Part shown: piece by piece, positions 17,796-26,490 of the stretch
Layout: each line of letters begins with the position of its first letter
How positions within the stretch are numbered: the first letter of the stretch is position 1
Origin: Aminobacter ciceronei
Lineage (GTDB): Bacteria; Pseudomonadota; Alphaproteobacteria; Rhizobiales; Rhizobiaceae
Reading direction: 5' to 3'
Length of the DNA stretch: 64,000 nucleotides
Assembly (NCBI RefSeq): GCF_014138625.1
Contig: NZ_JACJHY010000009.1
Location: 1-64,000, forward strand
Program-made: the position numbers and the translations under genes
Notes under the pieces: generated by a model
The model's database searches: none
Told to the model about the DNA's origin: nothing
What the model saw: the letters and a program-made list of their open reading frames with translations, nothing else

Positions 17796-19204
17796 CGAAC
17801 CTCTGGCCGTTGCGATTCCGCGAGTTTGCGGACAGATCGCTTCTGTTCGCCGACGATGCCGGCGGCTTCTTCAAGTCTGACGCGAGCTTTCTGGACCGCT
17901 ATGCGTCTGACGGCCTGACCTCCTCGGACAAGGAGTTCCTTAGGGACAGCGGTCACAGCTACGACAAACAGTTCGATCTTCCCTGGACCTCGTTTGCATA
18001 TCGCTGGGCGCGGCGACAATCGAAGCCTCAGGATTTGAACTATGTCATCCTGGTCCCGACCCTCAGGTGCAATCTAGCGTGCGGGTATTGCCAGGTATCA
18101 AGGGTTGCTGAGACAGCGCGCGGCTTCGATTGGTCGGACGAGACCTTGAAGGCGGTGCTTGCCTTCCTGAAGACGATCGAGGGGAGCGAAATCAAGATTG
18201 AGTTCCAAGGCGGGGAACCGCTCCTTCGGCTGGATTTGCTGGAGGCGGTTCGTGATTTCTGCCGGGCTCGGTTTTCCAGCGCGCAATTTGTCGTCTGCAC
18301 GAACCTGCAGCATCTCGATGAAGCGGCTTGGGCCTTCCTGGAGGCTGACGACACATTCATCAGCACGTCGCTCGACGGCGATCGGGAGACTCATGAACGT
18401 CAGCGAACCCATGATCGGGCTCGGACCACCACATTCTTCTCGAATCTTGAAGCGGCGGTTGCTCGTTATCCTGAGGGCAAGATTTCGGCTCTGCCGACGG
18501 TGGACGTGACGGCTCCGCCAGATTTCGAGGCACTGCTGGAAAGCTATGAGAAGTACGGCATCCGATCCGTGTACCTGCGGCCGATCAATCACCAGGGGTT
18601 CGCTCGGAAACTTGACCAAGGGGAGAACGCTCTGGCCCGATGGAACGAACTCCACGCCGATTTCATCGATCTGCTGATCGAGCGGAACCACCGCACAGGG
18701 CGCTTTATGGAGGAGTACTACTTCAGCCAATGCCTGAAGCGGGTGCTCCATTTCGGAGCCGACAACCACGTCGACATCCGGAACCCGAACTTCTTCGCCG
18801 CCGACTACATAGTCGTCGACCACGACGGACGCTTCTATCCGACGGATGAGGCCCGGATGCTGTCCAGGATTGGCCGCATTGACCTCAGTATCGGAGACGT
18901 GACCAGCGGTATCGACAGGTCGAAGGTCCAAACGCTCAACTCCGGCGCATTCAACCATTTCGACCCGGACTGCATCCATTGCGCTTACCAGCCATTTTGC
19001 GGCACGGACGTGGTCGACGACATCTCACGCTATGGGCGTATTGACCTTCCGCGGTACGAGACTTCGTTCTGCGGCCGGCATCTGGCGATCTTCGACAAGG
19101 TGTTCGAGGTGATCTACCGCCAGGACGAGGCAAGTAAAGCTTCGGTGGCCACTTGGCTCGGCATTGCCGATTGGGACATCAGCATGCTGGCGGTGCATTC
19201 ATGA
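17792..19204 (+). CDS. hxsB: His-Xaa-Ser system radical SAM maturase HxsB
   Basis: A 470-residue radical SAM enzyme. The 4Fe-4S cluster motif CNLACGYC has its three Cys at residues 93, 97 and 100. FQGGEPLLR follows (the GGE block that binds S-adenosylmethionine), and a SPASM-like Cys cluster occurs near the C-terminus (CIHCAYQPFCG). This layout is that of peptide-modifying radical SAM maturases. In the Hxs system HxsB and HxsC are thought to modify the His-Xaa-Ser repeats of HxsA; the chemistry has not been read from this sequence. The gene overlaps hxsD and hxsC by four bases each (ATGA), so the operon is tightly coupled. Confidence 0.92.
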   Translation: MTNLWPLRFREFADRSLLFADDAGGFFKSDASFLDRYASDGLTSSDKEFLRDSGHSYDKQFDLPWTSFAYRWARRQSKPQDLNYVILVPTLRCNLACGYCQVSRVAETARGFDWSDETLKAVLAFLKTIEGSEIKIEFQGGEPLLRLDLLEAVRDFCRARFSSAQFVVCTNLQHLDEAAWAFLEADDTFISTSLDGDRETHERQRTHDRARTTTFFSNLEAAVARYPEGKISALPTVDVTAPPDFEALLESYEKYGIRSVYLRPINHQGFARKLDQGENALARWNELHADFIDLLIERNHRTGRFMEEYYFSQCLKRVLHFGADNHVDIRNPNFFAADYIVVDHDGRFYPTDEARMLSRIGRIDLSIGDVTSGIDRSKVQTLNSGAFNHFDPDCIHCAYQPFCGTDVVDDISRYGRIDLPRYETSFCGRHLAIFDKVFEVIYRQDEASKASVATWLGIADWDISMLAVHS

Positions 19205-20307
19205 TACCGCTGCGCATCAAGGTCGAGGCGAACGCAGAACAGCCTTTTGTTGTTCGGCTACGGTCATTTGAGGCAATGCCAGGGACAGAGCGTGGTGCGT
19301 GCCATCCCCACGATGTCTGTTTGGAGGCGGTCGATGCCAACGGCGCCGAGTATGTAGGCGAGGGTGGGTCACTACGAATCCTTGGGATAGATCCCTCGGA
19401 AATCGATGGGGACGTGCTCTTGGTCAACCCGCAGCGTGGCACCGCCGACCGCATTATTCGCAGTTCCTCGCCGCATAACACGCTCCTTGTCACGGAACGC
19501 TGTGACCAGCTCTGCGTGATGTGTTCGCAGCCGCCGAAGAAGCAGCACGTCGATCTCTTCGAGCATTTTGCCATCGCGGCCATGCTGGCTCCCGAGGGAG
19601 CTACGATCGGGATTTCCGGCGGCGAACCTACGCTGTTCAAGGACCAATTATTGGGGTTTTTGGCTCGCGTTATGCGTGCCCGGGAGGACCTTCACTTCCA
19701 TGTCCTTACGAACGGTCAGCATTTTGACGATGCCGACCGTGAAGCGATGCATGCTCTGGACAGAAGCAGGGTGGTATGGGGCGTGCCGCTCTATTCAGCC
19801 GAGCCGGATGTTCACGACGAGATCGTGGGCAAGCCTGGGGCGCACGAGAAACTCCTATCGAATTTGGCATTCCTTTGCCGCGTCGGCGCTCAGGTGGAAC
19901 TTCGTACCGTCCTGATGCGGCCGAATGCGGACGGCCTGCCGAGGCTTGCGCGGTTCCTTGCAGCGTCGGTCCCGTTCATCCAAACGTGGGCGATCATGCA
20001 GCTCGAGAACATCGGCTACGCGCGGCAGAATTGGAGCCGCCTGTTCCACGACAGCTCTTCAAACTTCAGTCCGATCGCCCGGGGGATCGATTTCGCCCGG
20101 AGCCGCGGCATCGATGTGCAGCTCTACAACTTTCCACTGTGCACGGTGCCGTTGCCGTACCGAAACCTAGCGCCGTCGACGATATCCGACTGGAAGCGCA
20201 CCTACCTGGAGGCATGCCGGGATTGCAGGCTTAGGAACCACTGCGGCGGGTTCTTTGAATGGCATCCTAAGGAACATGGATATGCGGGCTTGGGGAGGGC
20301 TGCATGA
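19201..20307 (+). CDS. hxsC: His-Xaa-Ser system radical SAM maturase HxsC
   Basis: A 368-residue second radical SAM enzyme. The cluster motif CDQLCVMC has Cys at residues 101, 105 and 108; GISGGEPTL supplies the SAM-binding GGE block. The C-terminus has a Cys/His set (CRDCRLRNHCGG) that may hold an auxiliary cluster. The ATG at 19201 overlaps the hxsB stop (ATGA), which decides the start over an upstream in-frame ATG at 19153. The stop overlaps the hxsA ATG in the same way. Pairing of two distinct radical SAM proteins with HxsD and an HxS-repeat substrate is diagnostic of the Hxs system. Confidence 0.92.
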   Translation: MIPLRIKVEANAEQPFVVRLRSFEAMPGTERGACHPHDVCLEAVDANGAEYVGEGGSLRILGIDPSEIDGDVLLVNPQRGTADRIIRSSSPHNTLLVTERCDQLCVMCSQPPKKQHVDLFEHFAIAAMLAPEGATIGISGGEPTLFKDQLLGFLARVMRAREDLHFHVLTNGQHFDDADREAMHALDRSRVVWGVPLYSAEPDVHDEIVGKPGAHEKLLSNLAFLCRVGAQVELRTVLMRPNADGLPRLARFLAASVPFIQTWAIMQLENIGYARQNWSRLFHDSSSNFSPIARGIDFARSRGIDVQLYNFPLCTVPLPYRNLAPSTISDWKRTYLEACRDCRLRNHCGGFFEWHPKEHGYAGLGRAA

Positions 20308-20867
20308 AGAAACGACTATTTGCGATCCCATCGTTGCTGGCGGCGGGTTTCCTTCCCGCTGAGGTGGAGGCGTTTCCTTCGAAGCCGACATTGACGGACA
20401 ACGGTAAGTCGCCGTCCCTATTCGATGTTTTTAGGATGGATCACGTCTACACTCTCGCTGGACATCGTAGCCACAGCTCCCATCGAAGCCATAGCTCCCA
20501 CAGAAGCCATCGTTCATCGAATGGCGGATATGTCTACAGAGCTCCCGTTTACAGAGCCCCGTCGCCCTCGTACGCGGCCCCGCTCTACAATCCGCCCACA
20601 CCTGCGCCGACTTACCAGGCGCCCGCGACTCCACCAGCGCCGGCACCTCTGAAGACGCTGCCAGGGAACGCAAACCGGTTCAAAGAAATCGTCCGAGAGG
20701 TGCAGTTCGCGATGCTGGCGTTTGGCTACTACAACGGCGAGCTCGATGGCGTGATGGGGCCGGACATGAGGGCAGGGCTCCAGCGTATGCAGGCGGACTA
20801 CAAGCTTAAGGTGACCGGGACGATCACCCCGGAAACGCTGGATGCGCTGAAGATCGAGGCGCGGTAG
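20304..20867 (+). CDS. hxsA: His-Xaa-Ser repeat protein HxsA (putative substrate)
   Basis: A 187-residue exported protein, the likely substrate of HxsB/HxsC. A signal peptide occupies about residues 1-23 (FAIPSLLAAGFLPAEVEA). Residues 54-71 are six His-Xaa-Ser triplets in a row (HRS, HSS, HRS, HSS, HRS, HRS). A proline/tyrosine-rich linker follows (APSPSYAAPLYNPP), and the C-terminal 70 residues form a peptidoglycan-binding domain 1 (REVQFAMLAFGYYNGELDG ... GLQRMQADYKLKVTG). The product would be a cell-wall-bound protein carrying modified His/Ser residues. It closes the operon; 44 bases separate its stop from the convergent qatD stop. Confidence 0.92.
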   Translation: MKKRLFAIPSLLAAGFLPAEVEAFPSKPTLTDNGKSPSLFDVFRMDHVYTLAGHRSHSSHRSHSSHRSHRSSNGGYVYRAPVYRAPSPSYAAPLYNPPTPAPTYQAPATPPAPAPLKTLPGNANRFKEIVREVQFAMLAFGYYNGELDGVMGPDMRAGLQRMQADYKLKVTGTITPETLDALKIEAR

Positions 20868-20911
20868 CCTGTCGGTGCTCACTTTTGACGAGCAACTGCA
20901 GTCGCGTCATT

Positions 20912-21673
20912 TCAATGCACAAGGGCTCGTGACATGAAGCCGTCGGACTTCATTGCGAGCGCACGCAAGTTCAGATCCAGCTGTTTTTGAGTGGTAGCGA
21001 TATCGCATCCCCAAATGCGGGATAGGGCTGAGACAGTATCTTTGAGCGCAGTGGTTGGATATCGCTCGCCAGTTGTTGACGCAAAAGGTGCATCGGTCTC
21101 AGTCAGAATTCGATCTCGTGGAATGCAGGAGATGAGTGTCGAAGCGCGACGGCTGCGAAGCATCGGTAGCCCCACCGAGAACCAGGCCCCCATCCCGGCA
21201 GCCAGTTCGGCATGCGAGACGGGCCCCGAAAACCAATGTAGGATCGCGACCCCAGCCGTTGGGTGGCGGCGGAGTGCCTCAATGACTTCGCCGCTTGCGT
21301 GGCGGCTGTGTATCGACATGACACGCCCGCCAACATCGGAACATCCCCTCAAGATCCTGTCGAACACTTCCATTTGAACACTGCGGTGCTGGGCAAAGTC
21401 ATTCCCGCCGTCGATTCCGATTTCTCCAACGTAGGCAGTTTCACCTAGCAGTCTCATAAACATGCCAACTTCTGTGTGCCGCTCATGTACAAGTTGCGGA
21501 TGCAGTCCCAGCGCCGTCCTAATACGCCTATGGCCCTTGGCAAGCTGGGCCGTTTTCGGGAAAGCCTTCGGTGTATTTGTGACCGAGAGTACGTACGCTC
21601 CCGTCCGTTCGATGTCGTCTGCGGCGATTGAAGGGACCGGAAAGAGGTCAAGATGGCAGTGAAAATCGATCAA
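20912..21673 (-). CDS. qatD: Qat defence system TatD-like nuclease QatD
   Basis: A 253-residue metal-dependent hydrolase of the TatD DNase family. Motifs in order: FHCHLD (metal-binding HxH at residues 5 and 7), GEIGIDG (acidic ligand), SIHSRHA, LHWFSG and TETDAPF (Asp ligand). It is the last gene of a four-gene operon with QatC, QatB and QatA, in the QatABCD order known from anti-phage defence islands. Its ATG overlaps the qatC stop by four bases. A lone housekeeping TatD would not normally be coupled to a QueC-like gene. Confidence 0.9.
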   Translation of the reverse strand: MIDFHCHLDLFPVPSIAADDIERTGAYVLSVTNTPKAFPKTAQLAKGHRRIRTALGLHPQLVHERHTEVGMFMRLLGETAYVGEIGIDGGNDFAQHRSVQMEVFDRILRGCSDVGGRVMSIHSRHASGEVIEALRRHPTAGVAILHWFSGPVSHAELAAGMGAWFSVGLPMLRSRRASTLISCIPRDRILTETDAPFASTTGERYPTTALKDTVSALSRIWGCDIATTQKQLDLNLRALAMKSDGFMSRALVH

Positions 21674-22992
21674 ATCCCAAGTCCTTGGCCTTTTAGGTAG
21701 GTGTGGACCTCGGCGAGACCTCGCTCGTGCACGCCGAACCAGCCCGCACGCTCTACAGCATCAATGGGAAGGGGGCCACTGGCAATAGCTCGTTGGCGTT
21801 GTCCCCGTGGGTCCCTAGCGATGGCCACAAGCATGGCCATGATGTCGTCACGAATATCTTGGCGGTCCCACGCCTTTCCCAGATCCGCGTATTGATAAGA
21901 GGTGGTATCAGGAATTCCCGCTTTCGCGAATGCAGCGCGCCGGATCAGGCATGGAACGCAGTGTCCGCATTGCTGGCTCTTTCGTTTCCATTTTCCGCAA
22001 GACACTGTTGCGACTGCCGTCTTTTTCAGAACGGGGTCGGAGTTCAGGGCGAGTAGCATTTCGCCTTTCGTCGAATGCCGATACTCGTTGGTCATTCGAA
22101 TCGGAATGCCGACCTTGCCGAAGATTGACTGCAGTTGCACAAGGAAGTTGGGATGTGTCGTGCGGGTGCTGTGTGAGCCGATCCTGCGTCGCGTAAGGGG
22201 TGCGTTGAGTGCGATGAAACCATTCTCCGGCACAAACAGCTCAATTTCTTCCATAGAAGGCTTCTTGGCCAAAACGGCGCTGCCGGCGATCCCGCCGTAT
22301 GCAAGGAACCCCAGGCTCCGGGTCCTCATGCTGGTGTCATTTTTGTTGGCGCCGGAGAACACCGGATTCGCATTTGCTGCGAACCTTGGCAGCTGTTTGC
22401 CAAGGCTCGGGCCTAAATTTCTCTGATAGCTTTGATCGCCTCGGTACGAGTGGCTTACGAGCAAAGGAGTTTTGCCCCGCATCACGAGTTGGCGAGCGCC
22501 AATCATGCTGTCGAGGCCTCCTGAGAACAGACAAACGCAGTCCGTCGACCCAATTCCGATATGGGACCGGTAGTGTCGCAGGATTGCTTCCTTGGACGGG
22601 GGCTCCTTTCCGCCGGACGTGAACGTAAACTGCCACCGATCCCCGCTCAGGAAGGCCAAAGCACGTTCAAGGTCGTCGACAACGCCTTCCCAGACCTTCG
22701 GCCGTGCAAGGGGAACCTCCAGCTTGAATTCGCGCGCCCATCCGTTGCCTGAGTAAGTTCCGCGATCGACAAAGGTGTCGGCGGCAATTACTGAAAGCGC
22801 TATCGACAAGAAGTCGAACGCCACCGGGTCGACCGACACGCCGAGCCGCTTGACGGCTAGATCAAGCGTACGGCCGATTGATGCGGTACCAAGACGTTGG
22901 GGGCGTGAGCCGTAGAGATGCACATGAATAGTATCTGCAGTGTCAGTGCTAGGAACACCCTCTTCGTCGATGTGGAACACGAGTCTATTCAT
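21670..22992 (-). CDS. qatC: Qat defence system QueC-like protein QatC
   Basis: A 440-residue PP-loop protein. The ATP-pyrophosphatase motif SGGLDS is at about residue 157, and a Cys-rich zinc site lies near the C-terminus (SCGKWKRKSQQCGHCVPCLIRR is split here as CGKWKR, QQCGHC and PCLIRR). Both are features of QueC, the 7-cyano-7-deazaguanine synthase, but the long N-terminal extension of about 150 residues is absent in QueC and typical of QatC. It probably modifies a base or a protein at the expense of ATP; the target is unknown. It overlaps qatB by eight bases and qatD by four. Confidence 0.9.
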   Translation of the reverse strand: MNRLVFHIDEEGVPSTDTADTIHVHLYGSRPQRLGTASIGRTLDLAVKRLGVSVDPVAFDFLSIALSVIAADTFVDRGTYSGNGWAREFKLEVPLARPKVWEGVVDDLERALAFLSGDRWQFTFTSGGKEPPSKEAILRHYRSHIGIGSTDCVCLFSGGLDSMIGARQLVMRGKTPLLVSHSYRGDQSYQRNLGPSLGKQLPRFAANANPVFSGANKNDTSMRTRSLGFLAYGGIAGSAVLAKKPSMEEIELFVPENGFIALNAPLTRRRIGSHSTRTTHPNFLVQLQSIFGKVGIPIRMTNEYRHSTKGEMLLALNSDPVLKKTAVATVSCGKWKRKSQQCGHCVPCLIRRAAFAKAGIPDTTSYQYADLGKAWDRQDIRDDIMAMLVAIARDPRGQRQRAIASGPLPIDAVERAGWFGVHERGLAEVHTYLKGQGLGI

Positions 22993-23743
22993 CGAAGCTT
23001 TCCCACTCCTTCCAGACTTCGGTCACTGCATCTCGCATGAAGCGCTGCACGGCATCGTTGTTGAGGTTGTCGCTTCCCGCCATGCTTGATCCGAGCCTTT
23101 TTTCGACAACGACACGGATCAACTCAAGCAGTTGGTTTTCCGCCTCTGGAGAACGCTTTTCGTCCGGACTGTTGGCCCAGGATCCGCCAACTTCCTCTAC
23201 GATGTCCTGAAAGACCGACTGGGAAAGGTATTCCGCAATAATGCGATGCACCGTCTCGTCGTCCAATCGTGTGGGGTCGAATTCCTCCTCACCAAGCACC
23301 TCGAGCATGGCTTCATCGATCGCAACGCGAATCCTGTCAGCGTCCGCGTTGTCCGGCGCGAGCGCTTCGGCCAGCCTCTGGCACACAACGTCGAGCGGCT
23401 GCCCTGTAAGTGAAGCCTTCGAAAGGCCGCGGGACTCTGCCTCCCGACCATCTCCGCCCAGTGACGACAGAACTTCGAAAAGTTCACCGCCTGTCGAGTA
23501 CACCGCGCCGTACCGGCGCGGCCCAACTGCACTTCCCCCCGTTGATGTCCTTGCATAGTGACCGAGGGATCGGCGGAGGTCTGCACTGTCGCCGCCCTTC
23601 AAGAATTTTCCGAATGATTTCCGGAAGGCTTTGAAACGCTCAGGCTGCGCGGCTGGCACTGGCTTACCTGGCTGGTCGTCCGTCCCAGGCGGTACGAGAG
23701 GCTGATTCTTGCCCGATCCCCTCGAGGAAGCTGAAGTTCCCAT
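22985..23743 (-). CDS. qatB: Qat defence system protein QatB
   Basis: A 252-residue protein without a known catalytic fold. It opens with MGTSASSRGSGKNQPLVPP, a Gly/Ser/Pro-rich start typical of QatB, then a basic helix (FKAFRKSFGKFLKGG), a Gly-rich stretch (TSTGGSAVGPRR) and a long helical C-terminal half ending VWKEWESFDE. The start at 23743 is preferred over an ORF start at 23911 because the ATG shares one base with the qatA stop (TGATG), giving coupling. In QatABCD this gene lies between the ATPase and the QueC-like protein; its role is unknown. Confidence 0.85.
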   Translation of the reverse strand: MGTSASSRGSGKNQPLVPPGTDDQPGKPVPAAQPERFKAFRKSFGKFLKGGDSADLRRSLGHYARTSTGGSAVGPRRYGAVYSTGGELFEVLSSLGGDGREAESRGLSKASLTGQPLDVVCQRLAEALAPDNADADRIRVAIDEAMLEVLGEEEFDPTRLDDETVHRIIAEYLSQSVFQDIVEEVGGSWANSPDEKRSPEAENQLLELIRVVVEKRLGSSMAGSDNLNNDAVQRFMRDAVTEVWKEWESFDE

Positions 23744-25512
23744 CAGGCTTTCCTCTTCGCGCCAGGCTCGTCTTCGTCCTTCATCATCGCCGTCATCCAG
23801 GCGGGTTTCTTCGGTATGCCTGCTAAGAAGCGGACGAGTTTTTCGTAACCAGCTGGGTTGGCCTTTGCCAGCAGGGCAGCGCCGCGGAAGTCGCTCCGAA
23901 TCCGGCTCCAATCAGGATTACGGTTCATCGCTACGATGATCTCGTCCATCACGTCAGCCATCTCTTCGGACGGAATCTGGTCGATCGCATCCTTGGATGC
24001 TTTTGAATTCATCGACACCGTTTTCAGCAATGTACCCACTGCCTTCCGAGCGAGCGGACTGAGATGTGCCGACAAGGTCCGCAACGGAAGTGTTTCGCGT
24101 GACAGGTAAACGGCAGGCCTTAGGTCAACGCCACCCAGCAGAGGTTCGAGCTTCAGCCAGTCTGATACGAAGTCGATATGCTTCTGCCAGGTCTTGGGAA
24201 GTCGAGCCTCTAGGCTTTCATTCTCTATTGTTTCCAGCTCGGTGAGGAGGGCTGGCTTTCCATCGGGGGCGGAATTGACCAAAGAACTGAAATCCCGGAT
24301 CGCCTCTTCGCCCATGCAACGTTCGAACAGGGCAAGTTTCGCAATGAAGGCTTCGCTCAATGCCATTCCACGTCGCTTTGCGACAGCCGAACGCATTCGG
24401 ATGACGTTCAACATACGCTTTACGATGCGAGGATTGCCGTTGATCCGAACGGAATGGGCAAGCAGGGCAGCAAGACGGTCCATTGCCTCAAGGGTCAGCA
24501 GAAGCTCGTCGTCGGGTGGCAGGTCCAGCATAACCTGGATATCCTTCACCTCGAACGGCGGTTCGTCGGACCAGCTCTTCCGCAGCTTCGAGATAAGGAA
24601 ATCGCGTACGTCGTTTGCCTTCTCTGAGCCTGCCCTGGCGATCGCCAGCATAGCAAGGTATGCCCTGACCTCTTGAAGGCCGAGTTTTGGTACCCGGATG
24701 GGAATCTGGATCAGCTTGTCGAGATAGTCGGTAACGTGTCGATCGCCCGGTTCAGAGAAGTGTTTTGATACCGCAAGGCGGATCATCTCCTCGTCAGCCG
24801 CGACTACGAACGCAGTATTGGGCAGAAACAGAAAGAGCCGCATCGCCTCAAGAGTTGCGATGGCGTTTGTTGGCAGACAGCGGTCCAGGTTGTCGACGAA
24901 CACTACGAGCCTGCGTCCCATAGAAGATAGAAGTGCGCCGAACTCTTCGCGAAAAGCGGCGATTTCTTCCGGAGCGTTGCGTTTTTCCTGCGGCCTGAGG
25001 AGACCGCTTCCGCGCTCCTGAGCTGCCTTGGTAGCGTCTCTAACGGCTTCGACATCCTCCTCGTCGGAAGTGCCTTTCCACATATCTTCCGCGGAGCCAG
25101 CCGCTTTCGTGAATAGTCCGAGAGTTGGGACCCCTGCGAGCAATGCACCCACGTCCGCGGCCAGACCAAGCACCTTGAGTTTGTTTATTCGCCGATAGAA
25201 CCCGGCCGCTCGTTCTTTCAATGTTTCAGGACTGGCCTCATAAAGGCTCTTGGCTATGACGGTCATTAAGGCAGACTTTGCCTCATCGAAATCCTGAAAT
25301 AACCACGCGTCGAACGAGATAATTAGGTTTCGCTTGTCGGTCGCCAGCTGCTGCTCGACGAGCCGAAGGATGCTGGATTTTCCTACTCCCCAGGTACCAT
25401 ACACGCCGAGAGATATGGGTAGCATGCTGTCGTCGGACAGCATGTCACCAATCATCTCCGAAACCTCTGAGTAGTTTAGATAGTCAACGTCGCTTTCACT
25501 GTCCGTCCACAT
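23743..25512 (-). CDS. qatA: Qat defence system KAP-family P-loop ATPase QatA
   Basis: A 589-residue KAP-type NTPase, first gene of the operon. Walker A GTWGVGKS is at residues 39-46, and the Walker B VVFVDNLDRC lies near residue 205, followed by FVVAADEEMIRLAV, the block typical of KAP ATPases. A hydrophobic stretch near residue 110-125 (LAADVGALLAGVPTLGLF) resembles the insert that may touch the membrane in this family. It is the likely sensor or energising subunit of the Qat system. No promoter was identified in the 255 bases upstream. Confidence 0.9.
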   Translation of the reverse strand: MWTDSESDVDYLNYSEVSEMIGDMLSDDSMLPISLGVYGTWGVGKSSILRLVEQQLATDKRNLIISFDAWLFQDFDEAKSALMTVIAKSLYEASPETLKERAAGFYRRINKLKVLGLAADVGALLAGVPTLGLFTKAAGSAEDMWKGTSDEEDVEAVRDATKAAQERGSGLLRPQEKRNAPEEIAAFREEFGALLSSMGRRLVVFVDNLDRCLPTNAIATLEAMRLFLFLPNTAFVVAADEEMIRLAVSKHFSEPGDRHVTDYLDKLIQIPIRVPKLGLQEVRAYLAMLAIARAGSEKANDVRDFLISKLRKSWSDEPPFEVKDIQVMLDLPPDDELLLTLEAMDRLAALLAHSVRINGNPRIVKRMLNVIRMRSAVAKRRGMALSEAFIAKLALFERCMGEEAIRDFSSLVNSAPDGKPALLTELETIENESLEARLPKTWQKHIDFVSDWLKLEPLLGGVDLRPAVYLSRETLPLRTLSAHLSPLARKAVGTLLKTVSMNSKASKDAIDQIPSEEMADVMDEIIVAMNRNPDWSRIRSDFRGAALLAKANPAGYEKLVRFLAGIPKKPAWMTAMMKDEDEPGAKRKA

Positions 25513-25767
25513 AGTCCTTCCCCAAGCACGCCAAAGAACTTGACCGCAACATATCGCTGGGTCAACCGGTGGTTGGTGCCTGCGGGCTTAAGCCAGGGTG
25601 GTATCAACAGGTCAGTTGAAATGCCGGAACGACCCATTTGATCTCATTAGACCGTCGGAAACTATGTTCCAGCGCTAAGACTAGGGACCGTGGGTTTGAA
25701 GTGAGCGAGCTAAAAGCGTCCGATCGGACGCGCGCCAGCGCCAATCGCAATGAGATCCAAGAAAACA

Positions 25768-26490
25768 CTAAAAGAAAGGACGATTTGTCGGTTCTCTGCG
25801 GCTTATCATCCTGCTCTCCACCAGCGCAGGCATGTAGAAGTTCTTGTCGTCCTGATTGTTGAACCCCATCCTATTATAGACACTACCGCCGATGCCTGGG
25901 ATGACGTTGCCGTTCTCATCCGCTTGCCCGTCTATGGCCAAAACCCAGTACTCAAACTTATCACCTACTGCAGTGGGAAATTCAGCCTCGAGCCTCTTGC
26001 GAGCGCCTTTTAGCATGACTGGCGAAGCGACGTGGATACGCTCCGGGTCTGTCTCGTCGAGCATCCTTAGAAGGCTGGTCCGGATAGTGCACGAACTGGA
26101 AACGATGCTCTTCAGCACTACGAAGTGGTCGACGTGTGGTGGGATCGGATCCATGTACTCCTGAATTATGTTCGCAACTTCCTCGCGATCAGGAACTCTG
26201 AGAGTCTTACGGTCCATCCACAAACAGGTTAGCCGCACATCTGCGCCAGCCCGGGTAAGAACCTCAATAAAACCGCTTCCTAGCGAGTCTACGTCCTCGA
26301 CTCCTGCGACCACCAAAACGATCTTGTCCTTAAGATCTACGGTCTCAGACATCCGGTGTGCGAGGTTATCACCCAAGCGCTCTAGTGCGTGCCGATACGC
26401 CTCAGGAGGAGTGCTTGTCTCAGTTAAGGCAGCAAGCGAGTTAAGTACGTCGTCCGTAGCTATGCCGAGATATCGCCTGCGAACAGTCAT
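25768..26490 (-). CDS. UPRT-fold protein with degenerate PRPP loop (candidate immunity gene)
   Basis: A 240-residue protein whose second half follows the layout of uracil phosphoribosyltransferase (UPRT). The usual PRPP loop (DPMLATGGS in E. coli Upp) is replaced by LKSIVSSSC, followed by TIRTSLLRML in place of the helix. The later blocks still fit: VASPVMLKGARKRLEAEFP (Upp VAAPEGIAALEKAHP) and IDGQADENGNVIPGIG (Upp IDQGLNEHGYIIPGLG), then NRMGF. So the fold is probably kept while the PRPP-binding acid and glycines are lost. The ATG overlaps the stop of the upstream gene (ATGA), so the two form an operon. The function is unknown; a modified-nucleotide or ligand-sensing role is a guess. Confidence 0.7.
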   Translation of the reverse strand: MTVRRRYLGIATDDVLNSLAALTETSTPPEAYRHALERLGDNLAHRMSETVDLKDKIVLVVAGVEDVDSLGSGFIEVLTRAGADVRLTCLWMDRKTLRVPDREEVANIIQEYMDPIPPHVDHFVVLKSIVSSSCTIRTSLLRMLDETDPERIHVASPVMLKGARKRLEAEFPTAVGDKFEYWVLAIDGQADENGNVIPGIGGSVYNRMGFNNQDDKNFYMPALVESRMISRREPTNRPFF

